Origin: Leishmania donovani
Taxonomy: Eukaryota > Euglenozoa > Kinetoplastea > Trypanosomatida > Trypanosomatidae
Reading direction: 5' to 3'
Assembly: GCF_000227135.1 (NCBI RefSeq)
Contig: NC_018243.1
Coordinates: forward strand, 272,923 to 336,922
DNA: 64,000 nucleotides
The position numbers were made by a program, and so were the translations under genes. Below are positions 29,960-40,251 of this stretch, piece by piece. The notes below the pieces were generated by a model, which saw only the letters and a list, made by a program, of their open reading frames with translations, did no database searches and was not told where the DNA came from. How positions within the stretch are numbered: position 1 is the stretch's first letter; the number at the start of each line of letters is the position of its first letter.

Positions 29960-31861
29960 TCAGTGCCTCAGGGCGAATGCAATGTTTGTTTGCGCGGATA
30001 CTCTGCCGCGGCAACCCTCGGAGAGCTCGGCTTGCATCTCGCGGCACGCCTCGCAACGCTCAGCATGCCGTCTATGCACTTCAGCGGCACGCATCACTTT
30101 AATTCTGTCGGCGTTTGTGCCACCGGTCTGGCCTTGATGCATCCGGCAGCATTGCAAGACGCTTGAGAAAAGCTCGGCATCGCTGTTGCGAGTCCTGTCT
30201 CCCACATGCCTCATGGAGGGGGTGGAGTGAGAGAAGAGGTAACCGGAAGGCGCTAACAGCGGAGTCTGTGCACCTGGGCTGGCGTGTCTGTCGGCGTAAT
30301 GACTGCCTGACGAAGCTGCCTCGCGCAGGAGTAGTGTGTGAACAGCGCGGCATAGCAGCTGAATCACCTCTGGGTGTTCGATGCCGAATGAGATCCACTC
30401 TCTGTACGCGATGCAGCCATCGCGATCCTTGTCCGCGTGTCGCATGACATCGTCCCAGGTCCAATGCAACCGTGCATCCAGCTCTGCCGTAATGTTCATG
30501 ACCGTCGACGGGATGGACGTGCCATAGACGCTCATCGAAGCGTAAGTCGGGCGAGGAAGAGCAGCGGCAGCGGTGAAAGTGGAAGTGAAGCAGGCGGCGA
30601 GGAGATAGAAGTCCCTCAAGAGGATGTACTGCCGCTGCCCTGAGCCGTCCTCTTGAGGGTCAAGGTGCACCAAAATGTCGAACAAAAAAGCCAGGCGATC
30701 GCCGAGATGGGCGTAGCGGTTGCCGCGCCCGCCCTCGCCGCTGAGCAGCAACGCAGACCAGTCTTGGTGCAAGTCTGAGAGAAAACTGTTGCAATCATCG
30801 CGCAGCCGCGACAAGGTCGAATGCCGCCGCGATGGTGACGCCTTCTGGGCTTGCGCCTCCACAAGACCACTGCAGTCTTTGCGGGTGGGCAGGGACGCGG
30901 AGCACACAAAGTCGGCGCCAACATGCCGGGGAGGGGTGGAGAAGGTGGGGGCGGAGCGAAAAGACGGCGAGCTTGCCCTGTATACCACTCGAGGTGCCGT
31001 CCCTGCTGTGGGCGAAAGGGTTGACCACGCTGAGGCACCGAACGGAACACCGCTGGAGGGTGACAGGGATGAGAGGCGGCGACTAAACGACGAAAAAGGA
31101 GACGAGACGCGCCTTTGGCGCAGTCCAGCGGCAAAGCCGTGCGCCGCATCACTGCTGCTCCGCGCACTTGCCTGCATCGGCGAGGGAGATGCAGAGTCGA
31201 CGTGACTGAAGCCTCCATCCACGCCCTTCCATCTCGGCCGAGCGCCACCTCGAGCACCACTGGCGCAGTCCCAGACAAGGCGCTGCTGCGGCGCTGGAAT
31301 GGCGCCTGGGCTATCGGGGTCGGCCCGGCTCTGTTGAACCCCGTTTCCGACAGGTACACTCGCGCAGGCCTGCAAGCTTGGCGACTCGGCCTCATTCACG
31401 TGCTCCTCTCGTACAGGAAATGCAGAGGACGAGGAGGGGAGCGCAGTGCTCGAGCCTCTCCCTATGGCCGCGGCCACCCGACGATGCTGCAGAGGGAAGA
31501 AGCAGTACACCTGTGACCCCGACGTGAGCTGAGAGGCGCTGTAAAGCCCTTCCCACTCATGAGTGGCCCTGTTCAAGTAAACCAGTGACTCAACAGTATA
31601 TATGGCCGCCGGTGCTGCGGCGCGCGGGCTGGCATCAACTGGAGCTCTGAAAGACGCTGCAGTGCTAGCGGTGTCGTCTCCCGCATCCTGCGTTGCTGAC
31701 ACCCACGTTGAGCGCCACAGCCGGCGACCACTCCGCTCTCGCAGTGGAAGAATCGCCTCCGCGACGGTGCACACTTGCTGAAGAGACGGGCGATGTGAAA
31801 AAGACACCTCGATGTTGCGCTTGAAGCCGTCCACGTCGCCGGCGATGCGCAAGACGAACAT
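29960..31861 (-). CDS. EF-hand protein with BILBO1-like N-terminal domain
   Basis: A 633-residue protein starting at the ATG at 31,861 (MFVLRIAGDVDGFKRNIEVS). The first 110 or so residues look like a small beta-grasp domain: a beta hairpin start, then later EWEGLYSASQLTSGSQVYCF. The spacing of these segments recalls the N-terminal domain of the trypanosome flagellar pocket collar protein BILBO1. The middle (about 120-400) is Ser/Arg/Pro-rich and probably disordered. One clear EF-hand lies near residues 474-486 with loop DKDRDGCIAYRE: Asp at 1, 3 and 5, Gly at 6 and Glu at 12, all good calcium ligands. A partner EF-hand is less clear. A C-terminal Cys/His-containing stretch (HAERCEACREM) ends the protein. 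Calcium binding is well supported; a cytoskeletal role is inference. Confidence 0.7.
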   Translation of the reverse strand: MFVLRIAGDVDGFKRNIEVSFSHRPSLQQVCTVAEAILPLRERSGRRLWRSTWVSATQDAGDDTASTAASFRAPVDASPRAAAPAAIYTVESLVYLNRATHEWEGLYSASQLTSGSQVYCFFPLQHRRVAAAIGRGSSTALPSSSSAFPVREEHVNEAESPSLQACASVPVGNGVQQSRADPDSPGAIPAPQQRLVWDCASGARGGARPRWKGVDGGFSHVDSASPSPMQASARSSSDAAHGFAAGLRQRRVSSPFSSFSRRLSSLSPSSGVPFGASAWSTLSPTAGTAPRVVYRASSPSFRSAPTFSTPPRHVGADFVCSASLPTRKDCSGLVEAQAQKASPSRRHSTLSRLRDDCNSFLSDLHQDWSALLLSGEGGRGNRYAHLGDRLAFLFDILVHLDPQEDGSGQRQYILLRDFYLLAACFTSTFTAAAALPRPTYASMSVYGTSIPSTVMNITAELDARLHWTWDDVMRHADKDRDGCIAYREWISFGIEHPEVIQLLCRAVHTLLLREAASSGSHYADRHASPGAQTPLLAPSGYLFSHSTPSMRHVGDRTRNSDAELFSSVLQCCRMHQGQTGGTNADRIKVMRAAEVHRRHAERCEACREMQAELSEGCRGRVSAQTNIAFALRH

Positions 31862-33243
31862 GACGGAGAACACAGCGGCCTTCCTTTGCTGCTGTGTATG
31901 TATGTGCTCTCTCGCGTGTGTGCGTGTGAGAGCACACACGCATCTGCCGAGTGCGTACGTGAGGAGGGAGCGGACACGCTCAGCCTCACACATCCACACG
32001 CACGCGCACAGGAGAAGAGAGAGCGCCTCCCCTGGAAGCGATACTGAAGGGCAGCGGTGAGGAGCGGCAGAGAGACGTGAGATGCACGATCAGCGGAGAA
32101 GCGGCAACGGAAAGCACACACAAAAAGAAAGGAATGATGGCAGTCAAAGACATAAGGGAATTGAGATAGGGGAGTGTCTATGCACGCACACACATGCACA
32201 GGCGCCATGGCGCCTCCTGATGACCCTTGAGTGGTGTGCCAGTGATGTAGGATATGCGCATGCGGCAGCACTCCAGACCACTAAAAGCGGCGCACAGCGG
32301 GGTTCATGGTCAATACCCTCACCCGCACCACTGCGGAGAGCGTTTGGAGTTGGTGTATAAACCTGCGCGTGAGCGGTGGAGAAGAGGATGCAAACACAAG
32401 AAACGAGAGTGCCCTCGCCCTAGCCACGTCCGAGCGCGCCCAAGCGGTTTCTCTTGTTCTCCCCTCCCCCGTCTGTTCGATCAGTGCGTGTCTGCGTGCT
32501 TACACGCGCACAGGGAGGTAGAGGAGATGCTTTGAAGGAGAATACATGAGCTGCTGCAGTTGCCAGCAAGAATAGTGACGCACTGTTACGAAGGAGCGTA
32601 CATGCGAATGTCGTGTGCGTGTTTCAGTGCCTGCATTGGCGTATGTGTGCGTGGGTGCGTGTGCCGAGGAAGCAAGAGGAAGCGCATCCCTGACCGTAGA
32701 TGGAAGCGCGCGCAGACATCCATGCAACAGCATGAGTGGAGCACGGCACAATGGCAGGCGCGCATGACAGAGCGTACGGCTACGTGCGTCTGTGCAACAG
32801 AGCTTGATACCAAGCAGCCCACGCGCGAGAAGTGGACGCACGAGATCGAGAAAAGGAAACGAGGCGTGAATGCAGCAGCAGCAGCAAAGACACACAGCGC
32901 CAAGAAGCGACAGAAGAGGACAAGCGACGGGACCAAAGCAGGCGCCCACGCACACGCCGACACACGAGGAAACCGTGTACGTGCAGAGAAAATGAAAAAA
33001 AGAAATCAGCAAAGGGAACGCTGGAAACCTTCGTCCTCCAAAAGCCCAGGCATCCCACACACCAACAGACACACACACACACACACAGACACCAGCATTC
33101 CACTGCCGAAGCCTCTACGCGCCTTGCTCCCCCATGCGGTCCCAAAAGAGGGGGGGCGTAGACGCGTAGAGCCTTCGCGTGTTCAGCTCTCCACCCCGAT
33201 TTCGCCCACCCACCCACCCCTCGCCCTCATGCTTGTCGCACCG
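31862..33243. other. Intergenic region
   Basis: About 1.4 kb with no supportable gene. It includes short CACACA stretches near 31,925-32,000 and 32,180-32,200 and a (CA)n run at 33,068-33,088. An open frame of more than 400 codons on the plus strand from 32,560 continues antisense through ISA1 and is not accepted. Confidence 0.6.
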
Positions 33244-34161
33244 CTAGCCGGTGTCCATGTCATCCGCGTCATACGGCATGAAGCTCTCCCCACAGCCGCA
33301 GCTGTACTTCTGATTCGGATTCTTGAAGGTGAACTTCTCCTCCACGTTGGTTATGACGTAGTCCATCTCCGTGCCAATCACGTAGAACTGCGCATCAGCG
33401 TCCACTACAACCTTGACACCATCCTGCTCCACAACCAAGTCCTCCATCAAGCCGGCCATCTTACGCGACGGGGTCGCACCCTTGCCGCTACGCTGTGCCG
33501 AGTCAAAGTAGTAGTTCACCGTGTAGCTGTACCCACTGCAGCCGCGCCGCCGCACACCGATGCGAATCCCAGAAGGAACCTCATCAGATGCGTCGCTGTT
33601 CAACGGCGACTTGGTCGCCGCGGCCGAGTGCACTGTCGAGTACTGCGCGAGGAGGTACTTGACACGCCGGAGAGCTTGTGGAGTAAGGACAAAGGCAGCC
33701 TTATTGCGAAATTGCAGCTGTCTCTTCTGAAGCGGCGAAAGTGCCCGCTGGGGAACGGGGCCGGCGTCCTCGGCGCAGGACGAGCGCGCGCCCACCAGCG
33801 GTGGCGGCAGCGTCTCCGCGGCGGCAGCAGCCGATGAAACGGCGCCGGCCCCACTAGCAGGAGCGACGCGGGAACGAAGCGTGGGCTCCTTATACGACTT
33901 GGGGATCGGGGTCGTGCCCCGGCCCTTGTGAACCGATTTGTAGAGCTGCTGGGTGTGCAAAGACGTGTCTGACGACGCAGACGCGTTCGCACCGCTGTCC
34001 GAGGAACGGCTGGAGTTCACGGTCGCGGCGGTGGTAGTGCCGGCGCCAGCGGCCGCCGTACTTTGAAAGAGTCGCTTCTGGCACAGCGCGGCACCTCCTA
34101 TGCGCCCCAACAGGGAAGTCTGCATGCGCCCGCCGCCTAGAGAGCCCAGCCGGCACTGCAT
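33244..34161 (-). CDS. ISA1: A-type iron-sulfur cluster assembly protein, ISA1/ISCA1-like (mitochondrial)
   Basis: A 305-residue protein whose last 140 residues form an A-type (HesB/IscA) Fe-S carrier domain. All three cluster-binding cysteines are present: RRGCSGYSYTVNYYF, then the C-terminal SCGCGESF pair. GTEMDYV and FTFKNPNQKY are diagnostic of the ISCA1 rather than the ISCA2 branch. These proteins pass 4Fe-4S clusters to mitochondrial apoproteins. The N-terminus (MQCRLGSLGGGRMQTSLLGR, then QKRLFQS) is basic and Ser/Leu-rich like a mitochondrial presequence. A Ser/Ala-rich spacer of about 100 residues separates it from the domain, much longer than in yeast or human homologues. The domain itself carries a short insertion before the first cysteine strand. 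The first ATG is at 34,161; another in-frame ATG twelve codons on (34,125) is also possible. Confidence 0.9.
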   Translation of the reverse strand: MQCRLGSLGGGRMQTSLLGRIGGAALCQKRLFQSTAAAGAGTTTAATVNSSRSSDSGANASASSDTSLHTQQLYKSVHKGRGTTPIPKSYKEPTLRSRVAPASGAGAVSSAAAAAETLPPPLVGARSSCAEDAGPVPQRALSPLQKRQLQFRNKAAFVLTPQALRRVKYLLAQYSTVHSAAATKSPLNSDASDEVPSGIRIGVRRRGCSGYSYTVNYYFDSAQRSGKGATPSRKMAGLMEDLVVEQDGVKVVVDADAQFYVIGTEMDYVITNVEEKFTFKNPNQKYSCGCGESFMPYDADDMDTG

Positions 34162-35437
34162 TTTTTGTGGCCTCTTGCCTATGTAGCACGGTGTGCCCGT
34201 TGATAACAAGCTTGCTTTCAGACAGCCGACTTCTATTCAAGACTTTGGACTGGAGGAAGGTGGCCGGTGGTGATGATGGCAGCCGCGGCGCGTAATATTC
34301 GCTGTTTGCGATGGTAAAGAAACAATATATGTATGCCTGTGTGTGTGTGTGTGTACCCACCTTTCGCCAGCTTACGTATTTGAGCTGCGCGGAGGCACAG
34401 AGACAGGGCTCGGGAGCGCGCGAAGCTCGCGACAAGTCGATACGAAACGTGGAGACGACTATGATAACAGAGAGCAGCGACAGAATCACTTCATCCGGGG
34501 AGGAGGCGAGCACAGACACGCGCACACATGTACCGCCGACGCCCTTTATATTCGAAAGGATGCAGACGCGCAGGGAATCCACGACGTGGCGGTGTGGCCG
34601 GGTGCGCCATGCATGCAAGCACGCGTACGCGGGCGTCCGTTCGTTGAGAAGGTAGCGAACAAAACTGGGAAGAGAAGGGAGACACGTTTCCCTTTCTGCA
34701 GCGTGAGGCCATGCCCCACCCACCCCCTCTGCCGCACAGCACGCGCTCAACGCCACACTGCCCCCGGCCCCTCCTGCCACGGGCCCCATCGCGGGATGCG
34801 AAGCAGCCTTGGGCACACGCGGCACAGCAGCGCGCCGACTCGGTCATCAGGGAGCACGGCCCTCGCGACTCAAGCTCTACCCACCAACAGCCGTCTCGCA
34901 GGCTGCTCCGACGCCACGCAGGCCAGGACCTGACCGCCGACATCTGTAGCGATACGTCGCTCTGACCTCGCCATGTCGCAGGTGCCTGAGCCTGTCACCG
35001 CCGGAGGTGGTTCGGCGTTTGGCAGGAATAGGGGTGGGGGCTGCTGCTGGGCCTCCTCCCACACACAGAGTTGAGGGGGCACTGGGCCCTGAGATACCGC
35101 GCGCTGAGAGGGGTGGCCGGGAGAAAAGAAATGCCATTCTGGGTGCAGCCAGCGCACGGGCGAGAAAGGTGCGTGACGCGAGTACAGTGGGGGTGCAAAG
35201 ACGGACACAGGATCTCGTGTGCCGTGCTTCGGTCCTTCTCTCTCTGAAGGCGGAGCACGGCACTGTTCATACCGACACACACACACACACACACACATCC
35301 CTCTTAGCGGGGGCTTGGGACTCACTGGAACACTGATTTACTCGAAAGGAAAAGAATAGAAAGTAGGAGGCATGTGAACACGGGCAGAGACACTCACGTA
35401 GCATCGATCAACGAGGCTCACCCTCCCCCCTCGCTGC
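34162..35437. other. Intergenic region
   Basis: About 1.3 kb without a supportable gene. (GT)n lies near 34,336-34,354 and (CA)n at 35,275-35,298. Open frames on both strands here lack family features and are mutually overlapping. Confidence 0.55.
35275..35298 (+). repeat. (CA)n microsatellite
   Basis: A CA run of about 24 bases lies 140 bases past the SET-protein stop codon, in its 3'UTR. Confidence 0.75.
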
Positions 35438-37843
35438 CTACCGCTCGCTCTCCGAGACGTACTCGACGTACTCCTCCAGCGCGGCATCGGTGCACTCCAA
35501 TGCGAGAAAGCGCAGCAGTGTCCACTGATCCACAGACATCGTACGGGCAAACTCAGCAGCGGCGGTGCTTGCGGGGACGGAGGATGTCGTCAGCCCGTCT
35601 GCGCGCGCCGCAGCTGTCATGTTCACGTACAGCTCCGCCCACGCCAAGCCGCGCACCACGAGTAGGCGCTCCTCCGCACTCAGCGACATTCGCTCTGGAG
35701 TAGGGGTCCAGAAGCTGCTGTGAACTGCAGCACGAAGGACCGGAGACAGTCCCAGCACTCCCAAGGCGCATCCTTTGGTGATGTTCGGAAACGCCGACGC
35801 GGCGAACCCGGGCCACCGCTCGCTGCCCCAGCGTCGCATCCATGCATCGATGCGGTAGGCAGCTTCGTCCTCGGACGCTGCCTCCGCGCAGGGTGCCGCC
35901 ACTGCCGGCGTTTGGGCAAACGCACTCAGCAGCTCGTCGAGCCACGTAACCCCTGGCGTGACCTCCGGGTACTTACCCTCCGCGTTGGCGATGGGGGACA
36001 GTGGCAGGCGATAGGCGCAATGGAGTGCGGCGAGCCAAGTTTTACACGCCGCCGCCTCGTCCCCATCGCTCGCCTCGGCGCCGTCGCACCGGCGTAACGG
36101 CGCGACACACCGCCGGTAGTAGGCCACGCGTGTTGTGGCGGAGGCCAACTGAGAAAGCGCCAGCCGCAGCCCGTGCGCAGCATGTATCAAGGAACCGTCG
36201 GCGTCGCTCAAAGACGGCGGCAATACCGGAATGGTCCCCTTCTTACGACCCTCCGGCGCGGCTGCCAACTGTGGCGCAGGCAGCAGCGAGGGTCGCAAGG
36301 TGAACCCGTACCACATGAGCAGCTCCACATCCGAGTAGGCACCGTAGTGCAGCATCACCTGCTCGCTGGGTGGGCACGTCGGCCGAACGAGCTGAAACTC
36401 GTATGTTTGGTAGTTAGCGAGCGGCACCTCGGCCTTGCCGCCCCGCGCGGTGCGCAGGGCAGTGCGCCGCTGTTGTTTGCGCGGTGCGGCCGCAGCCATG
36501 AGCGGCGCAACGCTGCCGATCCCGTTGCAGCCGTTCTTCGCCAGCAACAGATTTGTGAAGCACTCCGGATCTTCGGGGTCATCTTCTTGAGGGTACATCG
36601 TCCCGTTCGACTCCAGGGCGTAGTTGAAGTAGTCGACAAACGGCATCACCGCCCATGTCTCCTCAGGGAAGTAAAAGCCGCGACTCATCAGCGTGTTGAA
36701 TGCCCACAGAAACTGTCCAAGTGTGCACGTGGCTCCATGGTCACGGCGGCCACAGTCTTGTTGGCTGGAAGAAGGCGAAGACCCACAGCTGGCAACGCCA
36801 CCGGTTTGAGGCGCCGCTGCGCCATGTCCTTCATCCTCCAACTCCGCTGTCACCTCGACACCCCTTGGCAGACGCTGCAAGCATCGCAGCGCCGCGCAGC
36901 ACTTGGCGTGCCGCCGCTGAATAGCCTGCTGCTCGCGCGCCACACTCGCTTGAAAGCGGCGCAGTGAGACGTACGAGCGGAGCCAACCAGATGACTCAGC
37001 GTATGCAGAGACACGAGCAAGAAGTGGAGGTGGCGATGACGCCGCCGTTGCATTCCCCGGCAACACACTCGGCGCACGCGCCGCGCACGCCGGCTCTGTG
37101 CCGTGTTGCGCTAAGCATGGCGGCGAGTCTTCCGGCACCGGGACAAGCTCGAGTAGGTTGTCATACTGCCCCGGCAGTGCGTGAATCCACGTCCGCATCC
37201 ACGCGTTCTCGTGCGTGTAGTGCAGTGTAGGTGCCGGTCCCGCCTCATCTTCACAAGAGCACGCCTCCGTAGCTGAGACGGAAGCTTCCTCATCTGCAGC
37301 GCCGTCGCCTGCACCACTCCTCCGGAGGCGCGCGTGCTTAGACAAACGGCCGTAGAGGGCCGCCATGAGCAACACATAGCACACAATGGTCTCGGTACTG
37401 TCGAGGGCCTCTGCCAGCTCCTCCACCTTGGCGTCAATGAGCTGGCGCAGGCGCCGCGAGCGCACGCGCGTCTCAAACTCGTATTCGGACCAGACACGCG
37501 AGGCGAACGGAATGACACGCAGAACGTCGGTAGCAGCGCATGGCCCCGCAGTCCCGTTATCGCCTTCGCTATCATTGTTCGTAGAAGCAGCTGCCACGTG
37601 ACCCTCGAGCAGCTCAAGCGCGACCTCCGTCATCGCCAAGTTGAATCGCGCCTTTCGTGCCGTGATCATGGATCGAAAAGGAAAGTGAGCCAATATGGCA
37701 CCGGCTGCAAGCTTCTCTGTAAGCACCACACCCATACCGCCGCCCATCGACGGCAGCGCACGGACCTGCAGCGCGGAGTGGATAAAGGCCCCTTCTGCCT
37801 CCAGCAACCGCTGCAGTTTCAATGCCGTGCTCCCGCCACTCAT
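35438..37843 (-). CDS. SET-domain methyltransferase, SETD3/Rubisco-LSMT type
   Basis: An 801-residue protein of the split-SET class that includes SETD3, SETD6 and Rubisco large-subunit methyltransferase; these use S-adenosylmethionine to methylate Lys or His in non-histone proteins. The N-terminal SET strand pair is visible near residues 25-50 (MGGGMGVVLTEKLAAGAILA). An iSET/linker follows, with Ala/Ser-rich inserts. The core comes near 375-500: GQFLWAFNTLMSRGF, then WAVMPFVDYFNYALESN, where the usual DxxNH motif reads DYFNY, then EQVMLHYGAYSDVELLMWYGF, matching the family's GxxSNxELxxxYGF. The helical C-terminal half is a plausible Rubisco-LSMT substrate-binding domain. The ATG at 37,843 precedes SGGSTALKL; a longer open frame to 38,293 begins with an alternative codon and reads through repeats. 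The substrate is unknown. Confidence 0.82.
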   Translation of the reverse strand: MSGGSTALKLQRLLEAEGAFIHSALQVRALPSMGGGMGVVLTEKLAAGAILAHFPFRSMITARKARFNLAMTEVALELLEGHVAAASTNNDSEGDNGTAGPCAATDVLRVIPFASRVWSEYEFETRVRSRRLRQLIDAKVEELAEALDSTETIVCYVLLMAALYGRLSKHARLRRSGAGDGAADEEASVSATEACSCEDEAGPAPTLHYTHENAWMRTWIHALPGQYDNLLELVPVPEDSPPCLAQHGTEPACAARAPSVLPGNATAASSPPPLLARVSAYAESSGWLRSYVSLRRFQASVAREQQAIQRRHAKCCAALRCLQRLPRGVEVTAELEDEGHGAAAPQTGGVASCGSSPSSSQQDCGRRDHGATCTLGQFLWAFNTLMSRGFYFPEETWAVMPFVDYFNYALESNGTMYPQEDDPEDPECFTNLLLAKNGCNGIGSVAPLMAAAAPRKQQRRTALRTARGGKAEVPLANYQTYEFQLVRPTCPPSEQVMLHYGAYSDVELLMWYGFTLRPSLLPAPQLAAAPEGRKKGTIPVLPPSLSDADGSLIHAAHGLRLALSQLASATTRVAYYRRCVAPLRRCDGAEASDGDEAAACKTWLAALHCAYRLPLSPIANAEGKYPEVTPGVTWLDELLSAFAQTPAVAAPCAEAASEDEAAYRIDAWMRRWGSERWPGFAASAFPNITKGCALGVLGLSPVLRAAVHSSFWTPTPERMSLSAEERLLVVRGLAWAELYVNMTAAARADGLTTSSVPASTAAAEFARTMSVDQWTLLRFLALECTDAALEEYVEYVSESER

Positions 37844-38829
37844 GGTGTGCGTGTGGGATGAGCCACCGGCAACGATGCCAAGACCCCAGTTTGGCAAACA
37901 CACAAAATGGAAAGCGGCGCGAAGACACACCACCACACGCACCTGCACGTGGCTTCTGCGAGGCAGAGCGAGCGAGAGAGACGCCGACAGAGCACGATCA
38001 GTAGAACGGTGTCTGTGTCTGTCTGTCTCTCTCTGTGTGTGTGTGTGTGTGTGTGTGCACACCTGCGGCAGAGACAGGCTAGTCGGAGGAGAGGTGAGTG
38101 GAGGTGAGCGACGGTGTCGAATTGAGGCAGAAAGGTGGCACTGAAGAGAGAGGATGAAGTATGTGGAGTGGGGAAGGAGTGGGGAGGCTGCACACGGAGA
38201 AGCGCGAGGACAGCGGCCGCTGAATGACAATAGTGTGTTGTCGGACAAAACACCATGTTGAGCGCCGAACGAATTGGGAGAAAGAGAAAGCATCGGAACT
38301 GAATGCGCTGGATGGTACTCACACGCAGCCGTCGCGCCTCAGCTTTCATCCTCCTCAGCGATTCATGGAGAAACAGTGGATGTGCCGCATGGCTGTCTGA
38401 GCCTGTGCGGTGCGTGAGACTGCCACTGTCTGTACTTCTCCCTTTCTGTTGATACACTCACGGGCAAGGATGGTAAAGACGGATGAAATGTAGAGAGCTC
38501 ACTTTCCTGTGGTGTACCCCTCTTCGAACTCGTCGATGTCAACAACGTTGCACGCGGCATAACGAAAAGCGAAGCATGCAAATAACAGACGGAGAGTGGG
38601 ATGGGATGGGATGGGCCAGCACAGAGGCAGCGGGTGTCAAGAGGGCTGAAGGAGAGACGTCATCGTTTAAGGGAAAGAGAGCGACGCAAAGGAAGAGAGC
38701 AACGCCGCTGAGAGTGAAGCAGTCCACAAAGAGCACGCACACTCGCATGCGCCGACTCGAGCCAGCGGGATGCCGATCTTATTTTCTCCGCGCGTGAAAC
38801 GCTCCATCACGACAGCACACACCACCCTT
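37844..38829. other. Intergenic region
   Basis: About 1 kb. A (GT)n run of roughly 25 bases at 38,033-38,059 lies 200 bases upstream of the SET gene. GA-rich tracts nearby (about 37,965-37,985 and 38,085-38,180) are pyrimidine-rich in the transcript sense, a plausible trans-splice acceptor setting. No gene is supported. Confidence 0.6.
38033..38059 (+). repeat. (GT)n microsatellite
   Basis: A GT run lies upstream of the SET-domain gene; on the transcribed strand it reads as CA repeats. Confidence 0.75.
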
Positions 38830-40251
38830 TCACGCCTCCTCCTCCTCCATTGGGTCATCGCGCCTGGACGTGAACAATGACGAGAAGGACGCCTCGTTTC
38901 GCGCGTTGCGAGCGGTCCCTAGTGATGTGCAGCCATGTCTCTTGTCTGTTGTTGCAGGTCCTGCAGCCGCGGCAACGGCACGCATCGCAGCAAGCAGCTC
39001 TGCGTGCACAGGGTGTGAAGCGCCGATCAACGAGAAGGATTCCGCTCTGACTCGAAGTACCTCGCCTGTAATGGCGAGAAGTCGTTGCTCCATTTCTGCC
39101 GCATCGTCGGCGTCTGCACTGCCATCGCCGCCGCTGCACGCCTGGGCACTTCCAACGACTTTGCTTGACTGATAAAGCAGCGGCATGCTGCCCACGCTGC
39201 CTCTACGAGAAAAGCTATCACATGCCAGAGGAGACCGCTCACATGTGCACGAGTCCTGTGCCCGTGCCCCCAGGGCAGACACCACCTTGGCGAGCTCGGC
39301 AGAACAGCAGTTGCAGATCCTTGTCGACGGCGCGAACGGAAAGGTGAGGGAGAGCGAGAGAGGCCAGAAGTGTCGCTGCAGAAGCTCCCACAGTGGCGCA
39401 TCGCGCGCGCTCTGCACTATGCGTACGGGCAGCTCGTAGTATCGGTGCGCGTGCATGCCAAACTCCTTCACGCGGTTGGAAGGAGGAAGCCCGTAATCGT
39501 CAGACATAGTAGAGGCGGTGGCGCTGGCGGGAGACGCTGCAGGTTGAGCCCCGTCAACAGCGCTGTGAGACGCACTCCGAGGACGCTGACCCTGAAAGTC
39601 CCCCTCAGGATACGTGCGGAACGCCTTCATGGAGAACTGGCCAGTCCGTAGCGTTTTGACTGGATCGATCACCAGCGCCACCCAGGGATCCTGCATCTGT
39701 TGACTGTCCCGCTGCGTCGTCACATCGATGCCGGAGAGAAAGCAGGAGTAGCCGGGGTGGGTGTGGTACCACCCAAGACACCCTGGTTCTGCCTTGCCGA
39801 GGCGGCGGTGGTATTCAAGGTAGTTGGCCATGTAAATCTGTGAGGCTTCCGTCATGCTGCACTCCACCTCCGAGGCAGCGACAGGCAAGCTGAAGCTGTC
39901 GGTCAATATGAGCTCGCGGTGGCTGAAATGCCCAATTAAGAGCCCCATCACCTCGAACCAGTTGAAGCGGCCCTGTGACATGTCAGGGCAGCCACGCGTG
40001 CCGTGAAGAAACATCTTCACTGTGGCCGCCAGCGACACCGAGACAGACTCGAAGAAGAGCGAGTCGAAGCGCCATGGCTTCTGTCGTCGAGCAGTTTCCA
40101 TGTGAGCGAAGTCGGGCGTCCAATACGCATCCGACACGATAGGGACGCTGCTGCGCAGTTTGTGCTGTGGTCTGCTGGAGACAGGCGTGCTCAGGCTCCA
40201 CTGGCTCTGACCAGGCGACCGCTGCGCCGGGCTAGCCGCGCTTGTCGACAT
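38830..40251 (-). CDS. CSN5: COP9 signalosome subunit 5 (JAB1/MPN+ metalloprotease)
   Basis: A 473-residue protein. It is the catalytic subunit of the COP9 signalosome, which removes NEDD8 from cullins and so resets cullin-RING ubiquitin ligases. The N-terminal MPN+ domain carries a full JAMM zinc site: Glu in FEVMGLLIGHF (near residue 99), then HTHPGYSCFLSGIDVTTQ (near 160) giving both His, the Ser and the Asp. The following WVALVIDPVKTL and FSMKAFRTYPEGD are specific to CSN5 rather than to proteasomal RPN11. The C-terminal half continues with YYELPVRIV and a helical region interrupted by Cys/Ser-rich inserts. The start is the ATG at 40,251 (MSTSAASPAQRS). It is longer than human CSN5 because of these inserts. 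Confidence 0.92.
   Translation of the reverse strand: MSTSAASPAQRSPGQSQWSLSTPVSSRPQHKLRSSVPIVSDAYWTPDFAHMETARRQKPWRFDSLFFESVSVSLAATVKMFLHGTRGCPDMSQGRFNWFEVMGLLIGHFSHRELILTDSFSLPVAASEVECSMTEASQIYMANYLEYHRRLGKAEPGCLGWYHTHPGYSCFLSGIDVTTQRDSQQMQDPWVALVIDPVKTLRTGQFSMKAFRTYPEGDFQGQRPRSASHSAVDGAQPAASPASATASTMSDDYGLPPSNRVKEFGMHAHRYYELPVRIVQSARDAPLWELLQRHFWPLSLSLTFPFAPSTRICNCCSAELAKVVSALGARAQDSCTCERSPLACDSFSRRGSVGSMPLLYQSSKVVGSAQACSGGDGSADADDAAEMEQRLLAITGEVLRVRAESFSLIGASHPVHAELLAAMRAVAAAAGPATTDKRHGCTSLGTARNARNEASFSSLFTSRRDDPMEEEEA

Noticed and set aside
32560..33837. Plus-strand open frame of 425 codons
   Set aside because: It runs antisense through ISA1, starts in repeat-rich spacer and has His/Arg-rich content expected of a shadow frame.
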